Of a DNA stretch of 64,000 nt, positions 1 through 11,264 are shown in pieces. Position numbers and translations under genes: made by a program. The stretch spans positions 682,001 to 746,000 of the forward strand of contig JADNRZ010000020.1 of the NCBI GenBank assembly GCA_015501605.1, written 5' to 3'. Source of the DNA: Panaeolus papilionaceus. Taxonomy: Eukaryota; Basidiomycota; Agaricomycetes; Agaricales. Below the pieces are notes generated by a model. That model was not told the DNA's origin. It ran no database searches and saw nothing but the letters and a program-made list of their open reading frames with translations. Each line of letters begins with the position of its first letter. Position 1 is the first letter of the stretch.

Positions 1-860
1 ACGTATACCACACTAAGTGCTTGATATTGAATATACCCTGTTCCAAAGCTTTCGAAATCTATGTATGAGCATTGGTCGCTGTAATTGTCGGTTTCAGTTG
101 GAGACACCGTTGAGCTATCCTAGCGCTGAGAGATCCGCTGATTCGAACTCTAGGAAAACTTCACTCAGGTAATGAGTTCAAAATAACTCCGTACAAGTAT
201 CATGTCCCTGAGTCCCTAGGTTGCCTTAGCAACCCACGCTTTGCTACATTGAAGAATAGGCCCCCAGTCAACGGATCTGACGCGTTGAACAGCTTGCGAG
301 ATATGGTGTAGATTACATTACATGCCCCTATTCTAGACCTTATCTCCTGGGTGCATATAGGAGCTCATGCTGCACAGTATTCTGCATCTTGAGATGTTGG
401 TCTAATGCGCCAACAACTTGTAACTCCAATACAGTCTTCAGTCGAAGAAGTTTCTAATGAATCGAATACGATTTACCCAACCTTTCATGTTGATAAGGAG
501 CAAGTGATGGGCTGGAATGCTTGTGTCCCTGCCAGTCCTGGGTATGTATCCTGGTAAACAGAGATATGAACAGATAATTCAGTTCGAGTCTGATTAGGTT
601 TAGCTTATTGGGGTGGGATGATTACAACTTGCCATCCATGGCTCGAAGTTCGTTAGTGTGGAGTATTTTTCCACACTCGTGCAATTTTTCGAAGCAAAAC
701 GTACATGTTTCAAGCTTAATTCCCTGTTATTTCCTCTTCAACTTCTTGCGTTGGTAACCACCCTGCCCCGCAGAACGGTTATAAACTCTCGAAGTCTTTC
801 TTTACCTCTAGTATCTTTACTCCACATTCTTTTGATTTAGTCCCACCCTCCTTTGCCACT
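1..860. other. Intergenic, nothing recognised before the promoter of the first gene
   Basis: No credible coding frame, RNA gene or repeat was seen. The 60-codon open frame at 658-840 begins with GTG, ends just before the next gene and has no recognisable content, so it is not called. Confidence 0.5.
780..786 (+). promoter_or_regulatory. TATA-like box of the GPI-anchored protein gene
   Basis: TATAAAC lies about 80 bases upstream of the ATG at 861, a plausible distance for a fungal core promoter with a short 5' leader. This is based on position and sequence only. Confidence 0.4.
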
Positions 861-1474
861 ATGGTTGCCGTTCTCAGTCTTGTTGCCACACTCCTTTTTT
901 CAGCGGTTGCTGGTTAGTCCATCACCTTCGTCTGCCATCTTAAGTTGACATCTTGACAGTCAGAGCTCAGCTCCCTGCTGGTCTGCCAGCTTCATGCGCT
1001 TCAGGCGCCTGCAAGGTTCTGATTGATAAATTCGGGGTGCGAATACTTCAGTCAATCGGTGTTTATAAACAATAATTGACGCTGGCACCAAATGCTTTAG
1101 AATACCTCATCTGCAACAGCATGCGCGTCAGACGTGAACTGTCTTTGTTCGGCTGCTGTCGCCAACAGTATCAGGGACTGTTACAAATGTGCGGTTGATG
1201 CCAACGCGCCCGGACTCGACAAAAAAGCAACTGACGACGGTTTGGCTGGTGAGTTGGATGATAGTTCAAACGTTCATAAGTGTTGAGCAACATGTTGATG
1301 ATTACTTTAGCTTACGTCGACAGCTGCAAAGCCGGTGGCCATCCAGTCGACGTAAGCGGGGGAGGTTCAAACACTGGCGCCAAAGACAACAGTGGAAATA
1401 CAGGTGGTGCCCGCAGCCTCCAAATGAGCCAGTTTGCAGTGGTTGTAGCTCTCGGTGGTCTTGCGCTCCTTTAA
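861..1474 (+). CDS. Small secreted Cys-rich protein with GPI-anchor signal (CFEM-like)
   Basis: Four exons: 861-912, 966-1036, 1101-1248 and 1311-1474, with introns fixed by frame continuity. The product is about 144 residues. It begins with a signal peptide (MVAVLSLVATLLFSAVAG), then has a domain with eight cysteines arranged as SC-ASGAC, ACASDVNCLC, DC-YKC and SC. The C-x3-D-x2-C-x-C core recalls the CFEM fold of fungal extracellular proteins, but the cysteine spacing does not fully match the canonical CFEM pattern. A Gly/Ser/Asn-rich linker follows, and a hydrophobic C-terminus (FAVVVALGGLALL) with small residues before it fits a GPI-attachment signal. The protein therefore probably sits on the plasma membrane or cell wall. 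Haem/iron uptake and surface roles are known for CFEM proteins; here the function is only inferred. Confidence 0.75.
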
Positions 1475-3920
1475 CGACTTTCGCCAAGCTTATCATTCAT
1501 ACACGACCTATATACCCTAAACACCATAATTGTCAATATACCCAATATCAGCCTGATTATACCCTTCATCTAAAGCTTTGTCTGATGTTCCTTTTTTTTG
1601 TAGCGCACAGAACTGTAGGCATCGATCGACCCGCCTCGAAACATCGCTGCATTTTGCCATTGCTAACAGATCTTTTCGATGGTGATGGTATTTATACACC
1701 GATGACGTCATTTAGACATTAGAAAAAGCTAGCCCCTATCCGGTTCAACCAATCAATCGGTACAGGACCGTTGCACGTTTGCGTAGGAGCAGAATGGCGC
1801 CTGGGTCCAGCAGGAAGAGCTTCGCGAGCAACAGAGACGCGAAAATCAAGTGCGCGTGGAATATACCCCATACTTACTGCAGTGCTCGTGCAGCTCGATG
1901 CAATTATTCAGCCCAAGTTAGCTTCAGGTATTTTCATACCGCTGAACGCGCTATAAAAGTGAAGACACAGATCTCCGGAGACAGACCTTCAAAAATATCA
2001 AAATTACGCTACCTGTGTAATAAATATCTTGTGAGTTTCTTCCAGACAGAAATGTTAGTCCCAATCTGACCTGTCATTACAATAACAGCCAAATAAGAAG
2101 ACTTGACGAACCAACGGGGCTTACCTTCAGTTCAGCACCTCCAGAATTCACTTATATCTCAATACGTCAGCTGCGTCTTCCACCCGAGGCATATGTCCCT
2201 GGTGCACATGGCCACCTTGGCCGACTGTTCGCGGCACCTCTTGTCGTGTAGACATGACAATTGGTCACATATGTGCCCATTTGCTGTGGCACATTAGGGT
2301 CGCAATAGTGCTCATGACTAAATAACACCAAGGCCTTCCTTCGATCGTGTGGAGAATAGACTTTGGTGCATGTGCTTACCGACCTCAGGCTGACCTTACA
2401 AGCCATCACCTACTTGTCCCGAGCGGCTTTAAGGATGAGGTATGAAGGGTCGAGAAAGCCAGGAGAGTCTAGTGTTATGCTCCTTTATGAAAGAAGCTGC
2501 CTATCAGAGCATATTGGCCTGGTAATCCTCCAAATATCCTCAATTGCATCGTCCTGCCCGATACAGTTACTTCCTAATCGAGGTCTGTCTGCGGTATCAG
2601 TATCCCCTTGCGAATGAGGCATTGACAGCCAACATTCCAGTCACACTGGACCACGTTTGGTGATGACTAGTTGAGAAGACAAGTACTCATGTCACGACGT
2701 GGTCTTCACCAGTCTTCACCTCACTCTTGGAGTCTTGGATGCCGCTTGATAGAAGAGAATGATGCAACAATGGATAGTTTTCCCCTGTTTCCCCAGAACG
2801 CGCCACCTGATTGCAATCAGCTTGATGGGAGTCGAGTGGTTGTAGAATCGAATTTCAAATGTCGTCTACGATACAGAATAGTATAGGTTCGGGATGTAAC
2901 AGGATCATACGACAGGGGGGACGTTCCTCTGGAGTCAACTTTTAGTCATCGGTGCCATTAAGTTGCAAGTTGTCAAATACCTATTTATTGTGGGTGGCAC
3001 ATCTTTTTACATGCATCACCTTTCAAGCTTCAAGCCTATCAGCGAAACTTTTGTGGCAAGTCAGCCATAAATAGACCTTTGATTCGAAATTCGTGAAGGG
3101 ACTGATACTGGGATGATCGATTTGGATGTGGATATGATGGTGTAATTCGTAATGTCGGTCAGCCTGAGAATTGAGAAAGTTCTATGAACCTCCTATGCTG
3201 AGGGCAGGAACCTGCAGGAACCCTCTTCATTAACGTCGCCACTGGGATTGGGCGCTCGCACGAAGGTCGCACTTGACTGGACAGGGTGTGCGCCGGTGTG
3301 CGCCCTAATCACCTTAACGGCCGAAGTATCATCGTAACGGAGTTCGTCGGCGACAAAAACCAGAGGACTTAACCGAATGATACCACCACCCATTTGAACA
3401 AATATTGCAATTGGCGGGTTTATTGATACAAATACAAGATGGCTCTAGAAGCCGTGGTACAACCTTGTGGGGGATGACAAGTGAGATTTTAGTTTGCGCG
3501 AAAGAACACAGAAACCAGTACAGATAGAGTTAGACCCGAGGTGATAGATTGTGAGTCGTTGGAATGGTGGGTGCATGGGGATGAATAGATAATACGGAAA
3601 AGACTACCTACAAATAGATTAAAGAGCGAGAGGGTATGATGCGAAATAAATATTCGGCTGATGAGGTCGTGACAGTCGGTATAAATGAAAAATGGGATGT
3701 TGAAGCGCTGATGAGGGGGTTGAGCCCAGAGGCGGGGAGGAACAATACATAAAAAAACAAGCCCCAGTCACACTTTCGACACGAGATCAGGTACTTTGTT
3801 CATATTTTCAATTTCAGAATTTGAGTCCTGTCTCGTGTCCAGTTCGATGTGTGAGTGAGAGGGTACTCTCTCATGTTCTGTCGTCACAGCAATCTAGAAG
3901 TCAAAAATGTTAGCATGACT
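1475..3920. other. Intergenic, about 2.4 kb, no gene supported
   Basis: Several 60-95 codon open frames occur on both strands, but none has family-like sequence, convincing splice continuations or domains. The best of them is on the minus strand at 3193-3393 (66 codons with an ATG start); it has no recognisable feature and is left uncalled. No tRNA or repeat array was seen. Confidence 0.45.
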
Positions 3921-5654
3921 TCAGAAGGTCCAATCCAGTTGGCATACCCTCAGATCCGTCGACTTCTTCTTGCTGGGGGAGAACATACGCTTAAACCAGC
4001 CTGGCTTTGGGGCTCCGCCTTCACTGTCGGCATCAAAATACTTGGGGAATGATGTCATGGGTAAGAATGAGCCGTTTGGCCCTGCGGGGGAAGCCTGGGC
4101 AATTGGGTGTGGCTCCTGGTTGGACGTCGATGATTTAGTGCCCACAGAAAACGCAATCTCGCCCATATGTGCGCCACTATGCTGAGAGGTGTGTTGATTG
4201 TGTGGTCTACGTGTAGGTGGAAGACCCCCCGAGCTTGGGTAGTCCCTGCTGCTCTTCTTGCCTGATACCCAAAAGATAGCCACAGCATTGACGATAATCT
4301 AAATGAGTGTGGGGAGCTAAATGTCAGCCTCAAGTACACAGATCAAGGCATCTGACACCGAGTGGCACCGTTGAGTAATGTAATGAGGACTCACGTCAGC
4401 GCTGCAAGCAGTCAAATTCACCCATGCAAGTTCCCGACCATTCAAAACGATGAGAACGACGATGTTAATCTGTATAAGGTGCACTCAAAATCAATAATCT
4501 GTTCCGCTCAACACCTTGACAGAGGCACATACCGTTGACGTCGTTAGTGCGACTAGTGCGGCACTGAATATCAAGCGTGGTCAATAAGCAATCGGGTTCG
4601 TCCCAGGCAGATAAAACACAGCCTTGAATTGAGACACAAACTCACATGCACGTTTTCAAAGCCAAACGCCGAACACCAGAGCTCATCAGTCTTGACCGTA
4701 ACAGTGGATAGACGAACATGAACGTCAGGAAGATATTAATGTAGCTGTCAAATGACAATAAAAAAAATTGGTCATGAGTCCTCCGAATAGAACGCAAAGA
4801 GAGAGGAAAAGGAAAGAGGGGCACTTACATGTCGTAAACCAAAAGAGGGATGGATGCGAGAGGCTTCAATCCTATGACACATGCACCGTTCTCGGCGGTT
4901 TCAAAGATTGGACCTGGGGTATTGATATCAGCGAGACGTGCGGATGAAGCGAGAGAGGAGTACAGACCTCCCAGCATCAGTGTCATGACTATACAGTATA
5001 ATGACACGGAGACGATGCAAGTTAGATACACCGGACTCTCAAAACGTCGGATCCCAACCGTCGGTGACCAGACAATGTGTACTTTCTCCGCTGTAGATCG
5101 CAAATGGGCTTCGTGTGTTAAATGTAATGATGGCTTTGCTCACCAAGGAAAGCATACACAAAGAATTTTGCGCTTGAGTAAAAGACGACGCAGACATAGA
5201 TTGCCGAGATGCAAACTGCGCGTGAATACTCCAGTCCCACTCCGAAAACGAGTAATCCACCTATGGAAAACATTTATTCAGTTTTTTAGCTCCATAAAAA
5301 AAGGGAAAGCTGCGCACTAGCAAGCAAAAAAAGCCATGAATCGCAGAACATAAGAATCACAGACAGACGCGGCCATGGCATCGTTTTTATGCCGTTGTAA
5401 GTCAGGTTTTCGTATTGCACCCGCCGCGAAATGCAATGGGACAGGATGGTCAGACCTATGAATCATCCCCACCATATCCAACAAAACAGATAAATCAAAC
5501 CAGAACCGCAGATACAATGAAAAATGTTTCTTGGTTAGATGACACTAAGAATAGGACGAGGAATAAACTGCGCACCAAGGAAGCAAACTAGAGCACATAG
5601 CAGCTGTAAACCAACGGAAGGAAAGAATATTGGATGAGGGGCGGTAGGCGCCAT
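3921..5654 (-). CDS. Seven-pass fungal integral membrane protein
   Basis: Reading from the ATG at 5654, exons are 5654-5576, 5455-5318, 5260-5144, 5090 to about 4829 and then further short exons down to the stop at 3921; each junction keeps frame across a GT..AG intron. About seven hydrophobic segments appear in order: LQLLCALVCFLG, LSVILMFCDSWLFLLAS, AVCISAIYVCVVFY, YLTCIVSVSLYCIVMTLM, SIPLLVYDIYINIFLTFMFV, IAALVALTTSTINIVVLIV and ACSADIIVNAVAIFWV. The motifs LTYNGIKTMPWPRLSVI, IGLKPLASIPLLVYD and the cytosolic Pro/Ser-rich tail match a family that is widespread in agaricomycetes and usually annotated only as transmembrane protein. The topology resembles a GPCR, but no ligand or G-protein link can be read from the sequence. 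Function unknown. Confidence 0.8.
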
Positions 5655-7774
5655 CGCGCTATCAAGGAAGGGAGGGAATTTTTTGACTGCGCTGTTGGGG
5701 GATAGTGGAGCGCAGCCAACTATGGCTGAGTAGGTGGAGGGGAATTCAGAGAGATCTCTGATTCAAAGATTGATGCCGGGTAGCTTTATAGCCCAGAGAT
5801 CCAAACGTAACGTTAGGGGTTCGTAAACGGTCAGGCGTTGACAGTTATTCTTTAGGGGGAGGAACGGAGAAGGGGGTCGTGATGAAGGGAGAGGACAGGA
5901 TTCAGGGAAGGGACCTCATCCAACGAAATTGAGATCCCAGTTAAGTTGACCGTAACTGATTTTCTGTTACAAAATATCTGTTTAGGTCTGTTTGAAATGG
6001 CATCTTTGGTATTCACCAAGACGCAAGTCCCCTGTTATTGGTATATATCAGGGACCTATAGTAGCTATAACCGTTGGAGAGATTCATAGGACATGTGGTG
6101 ATATATGCGGAAACGGATCTCGTGAGTGCGCTCACGAGGACGCAAAATTCCCTGATAGTTAACGCCGTCCTTGCTGCTATAATGGAAAACATACGAACAA
6201 CTTTATTCATCGTTGCCAGTTTGACGCTTGCTTCTTTGCCCACTATCTCTTCGTTGAAGACGACGATGAAGACAAATGTCGCCCATCGATGACGAGGAGT
6301 GCGGGGAAGCTTGGGCCCCGAGTTGTCCCGCACGGCGCTCCCCCGCACCGCCCTGCGGATGAGTCCCAGAAGGGCTTTAATGTGCCCAGAAAAAAATTGA
6401 CCAATTCACCCAGATAGATAGCCGAATTCGTTATTTGTCTGGCAATTGAGGATTAGTTGCCAAAATATTCTGGCCTTTCGTGGAGGATACAAAAAGAGAA
6501 ACCTCAGAAAAAAGGAGATGTTATTAATATACCTGGACTGTCGTCTATGTCACTTTGTGAGCTCTCTTTTTAACGGCAGTGAACAGGCAAAGGACGTGTA
6601 CAAAAGTGGTGTTCAAGGTGTCCAGCGCGTTCCAGTGTCAGGATTCTAAAAAGAAAGGAGCAGGTGAATATCAGGTGCTCCAGAAGTAGAAAATGTCGGA
6701 CTCTGTAAACCTTAAAAGCGCCCTCCATTTGGAGGCCGCCCTGATGCTGCTTGTCTGCACCGTAGCCGTTCAGACCATAATACAGCTCGATATAAGCAAT
6801 CCATTCCCAAGTTCCCGAAGACTTTGACAAGCACGCAAGGACGTACAGGCCTCTATAAAGATATTCCGTCTCAATTAATCGCTGTGTATGGCCAAAAAAA
6901 TGCACCAACATCTATGTGCAGTCTAGAATTTGATGACGGAGACAGATTTTAGCTGAATGTCCTGTTTCAAACACGAAAGACGGTTGTTCGACTCCTAGTC
7001 AAATTATACCTACTCACGCTGTGCGACACCACGCGGTGGTCTTCAATTATCCTTGGACCTCGTCGGCTTTATGAGGGCTTAACATCATGAGTTGCTATGT
7101 CTGTAAAATGGAGGTGGGTGGCTCGAAGATGTGCGTGTAGTCGGAGAACAGTTAACCGGTGACTCCCGGACGGATGATCTCAAGATTGGAGGCGGAGGTC
7201 AGTCTAGGTCAGTTGAGTGATCTTCTCTATTTTTCAAGGGTCGTCTCAGGGCGTCCCCAATCAAATTACCAATAATCCTGGGCTGGATGCAGCCTCGAGG
7301 TCCAGTCCTCGACGACCATTTCCGCCGATTTTTTGATTTCAAAAATAGAGTGCATACCTTGCATAAGACGGATCTATTAGTGGCATCAGAATAATTGATG
7401 AATGATAAAAAGATGCCAACTCAAAACATTCCCCACAGTGCCAACACAGCAAAATGTCAAGCTTAAAACCAGTCGGGTAATTCATGGGTAAGAACTACCT
7501 ACATACAGAGATATTTGCACCGCCCAGCACTAAAGATCAGGAAATGATGGTGGATGTACATAGATATCAAATTGAAACATCACTCGTAAAATATATGAAA
7601 ACTGGAAGGGGGTCCGCAACGGTATAAGGAAAATAATGAAAAGCAGCATAGATTTCGTCGACTTCAAAGACTAAAACAAGAAATTAGTAAACTGTTCAGG
7701 GCTGGGTACGGCTCAAGTCTAATCACCTTAATTGAATAAGAACGATTGCACAAATACTGAGGCACAATCACCAT
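5655..7774. other. Intergenic, about 2.1 kb, no gene supported
   Basis: Two mid-sized minus-strand open frames (6013-6348 and 6570-6911) were inspected; neither shows splice-joined neighbours or family-like composition. A short perfect inverted repeat lies at 6119-6138. Otherwise nothing was recognised. Confidence 0.45.
6119..6138. repeat. Perfect 8-bp inverted repeat with 4-base spacer
   Basis: CTCGTGAG, then TGCG, then CTCACGAG. The arms are exact reverse complements. It sits in intergenic DNA away from called promoters; it could be chance or a dimeric factor site. Confidence 0.6.
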
Positions 7775-9171
7775 TTACTCGTCGTCGTCATCATCATCGT
7801 CGTCGGCCTCCTCAAGCCACTAGAACCAAAGCATGAGCCCAGTCCATGAGAACACAAGAAAAATATAAACATACCTTCAAGAATGGCTCGCTAGCCTTCC
7901 TGACCTTCTTGCTGGTATCCTTGTCGACATACTTCCTGCTAACGTGGGTACCCCATTGAACGATCACCTCTTCTTCAAGAAGATCAGCTTGGTAGAGGGC
8001 CATCAAGATTTTCGGGACCGCAGACACGAGATCGGGGTGCGAAAAGCCGACGAATCGCTCAATACCACCCAAGAGTGACTTTTGATGTTTGTCAGAGGTA
8101 ACAAGCTGAAGGAAAATGATTAGCAACAGTTAAAAGCGAGAGCTAAGATATCAACAAACCTTAGTAAACAGCGCAGCATATTGAGGAATTTCGGCGACAA
8201 TGTTTTCAGTGAAGAGAGCCTGAACAATGATGGTAACAGCCTTGTGCTTCTTCTCAATGCCCAACTCTTGAGCCTTCTTGAAGATGGCGATGGAGCGAGC
8301 CTTGGGGTCATCCTCGTCGTCGTCCTCGATCCAGCGCCCAAGAACAGCGTATGGGCTGTTGGCATCCTCGTCGCTTCCATCATCATCGCCATTAAGGGCA
8401 ACTGCAGCCATGCTACCCTCGAGAGCCTTGATGCGTTGCTTAACGGCCTCGGGAGAGGTGTCAGCAACCCAGTCCTCTTTCTCAATCGCGACGTCAGTGT
8501 TGAGCTCAGCAGCCTCAGCCTTGATTTTCCTGGTGATAGCGTCATCACTTTCGTTTCCATCATCAGCAGGTTCGGGAGATTCGCCGGTGGGATCCGGATT
8601 GCCAGCACCACCCACACCAGAAGCTGCGTCGCCGCCCGTGTTCTTATTCTTGCCCTTCTTGATTTTGACAGGTGGGTTTTTGACAATGAAAGTAGTCAAC
8701 TTGTGGCGCATGTCGACTCCAGTACGTTCTCCACAGGCCTTGCAGTCACGGATGATGTCCTCAGTACGACCTTGTTTGATGATGACCAGCTCGGTTTCAG
8801 GATTTTTGCAGGACTTGCACAGAACGAATTTATCGATGAAGACGTCAAGGAGCTCGCGGAGGCGGTCGGCGTTGTGAGCACCGTTTACAATATAACGATC
8901 GTTCTTCTCATCGAAAGTGGTTTGTGCTCCAAGTTCACAGCCGAAAAACTTGGTAGTGTAGGTAGGGGGACGGCTGAGAGCACGAGCGACGTCGGACATA
9001 TTGGGAATGACGGTTTTGATACCATTTCCTTTTCCTTCAATTTTGGTGGTAAGAAGGGGCATACTAAACATTCCATTAGCTTCGTTGCATTATACCGACG
9101 AAATTCAAGACGTACCGATAGCGATAGAACTTGTCATCGACATCGCGGCGAATGTTCACAATGGTAGCCAT
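7775..9171 (-). CDS. TIF5: Eukaryotic translation initiation factor 5 (eIF5)
   Basis: The GTPase-activating protein for eIF2 in the 43S pre-initiation complex. The ATG at 9171 starts [19 protein letters not shown], split by an intron after the Arg codon, and continues [20 protein letters not shown], a hallmark of eIF5. Arg15-like and neighbouring basic residues of the GAP-active N-terminus are visible. The eIF2beta/eIF5 zinc ribbon is present (CKSC about 32 residues before CKAC). A basic linker with [10 protein letters not shown] and an acidic middle section follow. The C-terminal W2/HEAT-like domain spans [17 protein letters not shown] through EEEVIVQWG, which carries the acidic-aromatic motif, and the last exon encodes [13 protein letters not shown]. 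About 420 residues, as usual for fungal eIF5. Housekeeping gene with high identity expected across fungi. Confidence 0.97.
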
Positions 9172-10223
9172 ATTGGGCGGTATTTATGGGTTTCAACGCT
9201 AAACACATGAAAGAAACATGTGCCACTTGGTTTCAATGCATAAAAACGAGTAAAAAAAATTGCTTACGACACGACAGGAAGAACTAGGCAAATATCTTTT
9301 ATGCTGCGGTATAGCAATTGTAGGTCGAAGCATGAAACTTAATACTCTGTCTTGTGAGAAGAGTATGAAGGAATAAGACGAATTGGTGGACGAAATTGTG
9401 AAGAACTGGGTTGCTGGGCCTTCACAAAGTTTGTTCCAGGTGGTAGATGGTGGTGGTAAGAAAGAAAGAGAAGTTGCTGAGGAAGAAATGGATGATGTTC
9501 AATGACAAGCCGAGTTTGCACACGTTGCCCTGCAAAACTTTGTCACACACACACGGCAAAGTCTCGGCATCACCTGATGACTAATCACTTTTCCTGTCAT
9601 CGTGTCCCGCTCCTCCCACTGTGGGTCATTATGGCTCCTTGCATAACCGGATGACTGGAAATTTTAATTTTAATTCTCGTATGAAAATTTACGGTTTTTC
9701 GTAGCTTATAATCCTCAAATTTTCTTCGCAATGGTCGTGTCCTGGAGATTGATCCAGGAATTGAGTCAATCGGCGGCGATTGCGTGTCGATTCCTCTTCC
9801 AAATATAAAAATTGTGAGCGAGGAACGCACACATTTTCTGAGCTAGGACAGCATCAACTGTTCGAGGTCATATGCGCAGTCAGTAAATGTGCTTCAATCG
9901 GCTGTAATTTCGATCACATGTAGCAGACGAATATCACTGGCGCGATAACAGTGACACCATTTGACCCAGAGCTTCGAACAAATGAAGCGATTGAAGCGTA
10001 AATGATATGCATGGGCAATGGGCAATCGAAGTCTATGGATATGACACTGGCCATCAGAGTATCGGAAGGATCATACAGAGATACAGATATTCGCAAGTGT
10101 ATCTTCTGGAAATTTTCATCAGTCGTCATCGTAATGCTTCGTCATGGCTCTGTCAACGTTCGGAGCCGGAAGGACAAAGATTTTCCCTTCGAAAACAAAA
10201 AAGAGATATGAGCGGAGGTTAGG
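9172..10223. other. Intergenic, about 1 kb
   Basis: Holds the upstream region of the eIF5 gene and short open frames on both strands with no recognisable content. No RNA gene or repeat seen. Confidence 0.45.
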
Positions 10224-11100
10224 TCACTTGGGAGTTTGTTCAGAATCGTCCTTGAAGACACACACGTGGGTGTTAACCGATCCTTGGGCAGTGAACGAGC
10301 ATGTGGAGACGAAATTAGAGTGTCTAATTGCAGATAAGCTTATTAAAGGGTACACAATCCGACGGTATGACGAATCTCTATTATGAGGGGCATTCCAAGT
10401 GAGGACTGCGTAGAGGTGCGGTTCAGTTGCCTGAGCTTTCAAGAACGCCTTTAGAAATTGAGAAACAGTTCGTTGGACGGGGTAGAGGCATCCTCGGACT
10501 GTTCTTTCAACGTGGGGCAAGAGGCGCAAACAACCGATGCATCGATGCAAAGTTCCAGAGTTCTAGCCCCTAAATGGTTCGGCCTCATTTTTCGCAGTCG
10601 AGCCTGTAAATGTCCAACGTAATTGGGCACATGTGGGATGAGCGCGCAAATTTGAATGGCCAGGCAGTGACCCTCTCCATTTCTCAGCAAACCTCTAGCG
10701 CAGATGAGGGAGTACCACCGTTATCTGAAATCACATGAGATGATCCAAAGTAAGATGATTCCAAGTAGAAGTATCACAGAGATAGTAAGCGCCAGAGAGT
10801 CTGTATCAAGAGCGGTGATGGGAACAGGAAGAAGGACTGCTTCGGGCAATGCCATAACTTTGGATCAAATTCAACACCAATTTCAAACACCGAACCCTGG
10901 ACGAACCTTCTCTCATCTCCCCCATGTCTGACAAAAACTGTGCCTGCTTCAGCAATACATCTGGCCTTTGAAGTCTTTTTCTTTAATTTGACCTTCAAAG
11001 GCTTTTTGTTATTAGAATGCCCTAACCCAACGGATCTGTGAGTGTTCATGTCACTACTTACTGTAGTTGCTCCAGATTTCGTGGACTTCAGCTCAGCACC
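10224..11100 (-). other. Doubtful gene or relic with a membrane segment
   Basis: Not recognised. On the minus strand, a basic open stretch (10774 to about 11100, containing KPLKVKLKKKTSKARC and FVRHGGDERRF) is followed in another frame by MALPEAVLLPVP and a clear hydrophobic helix (LALTISVILLLGIILLW, about 10720-10790), then by the open stretches 10451-10690 and 10224-10550. No set of ordinary introns joins these frames cleanly: one candidate intron would be only about 42 bases. It may be a decaying membrane-protein gene, or a real gene whose exons I cannot resolve. Confidence 0.25.
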
Positions 11101-11264
11101 AGATATTTTGCTTGAAACGAGGTACTTTGGCGCTCTCTTTGGCTTCTGTCGAAAGCCTTTCGATCAGTGGGAGTCGTCAGACCTCTTGAGCAACCTCTCT
11201 TGTTGAGGCCAGGGGCTCGGCAATGCCCGAAACGTAATCCTCTCGCAATTCACTCATTCGCAAC

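Noticed and set aside
120..175. tRNA-like TTCGAACTC motif
   Set aside because: The flanking bases cannot be folded into a cloverleaf with a matching acceptor stem and anticodon arm.
6013..6348. 111-codon minus-strand frame in the 5.7-7.8 kb gap
   Set aside because: No start context, splice neighbours or recognisable sequence; the palindrome at 6119-6138 makes both strands translate alike locally (VSALTR), which mimics conservation.
6570..6911. 113-codon minus-strand frame
   Set aside because: Random-looking composition with no exon continuation or family resemblance.
8181..9167. Long plus-strand open frame (328 codons) opposite eIF5
   Set aside because: It is the reverse complement of the eIF5 coding sequence; the minus strand reads a textbook eIF5, so the plus frame is a shadow.
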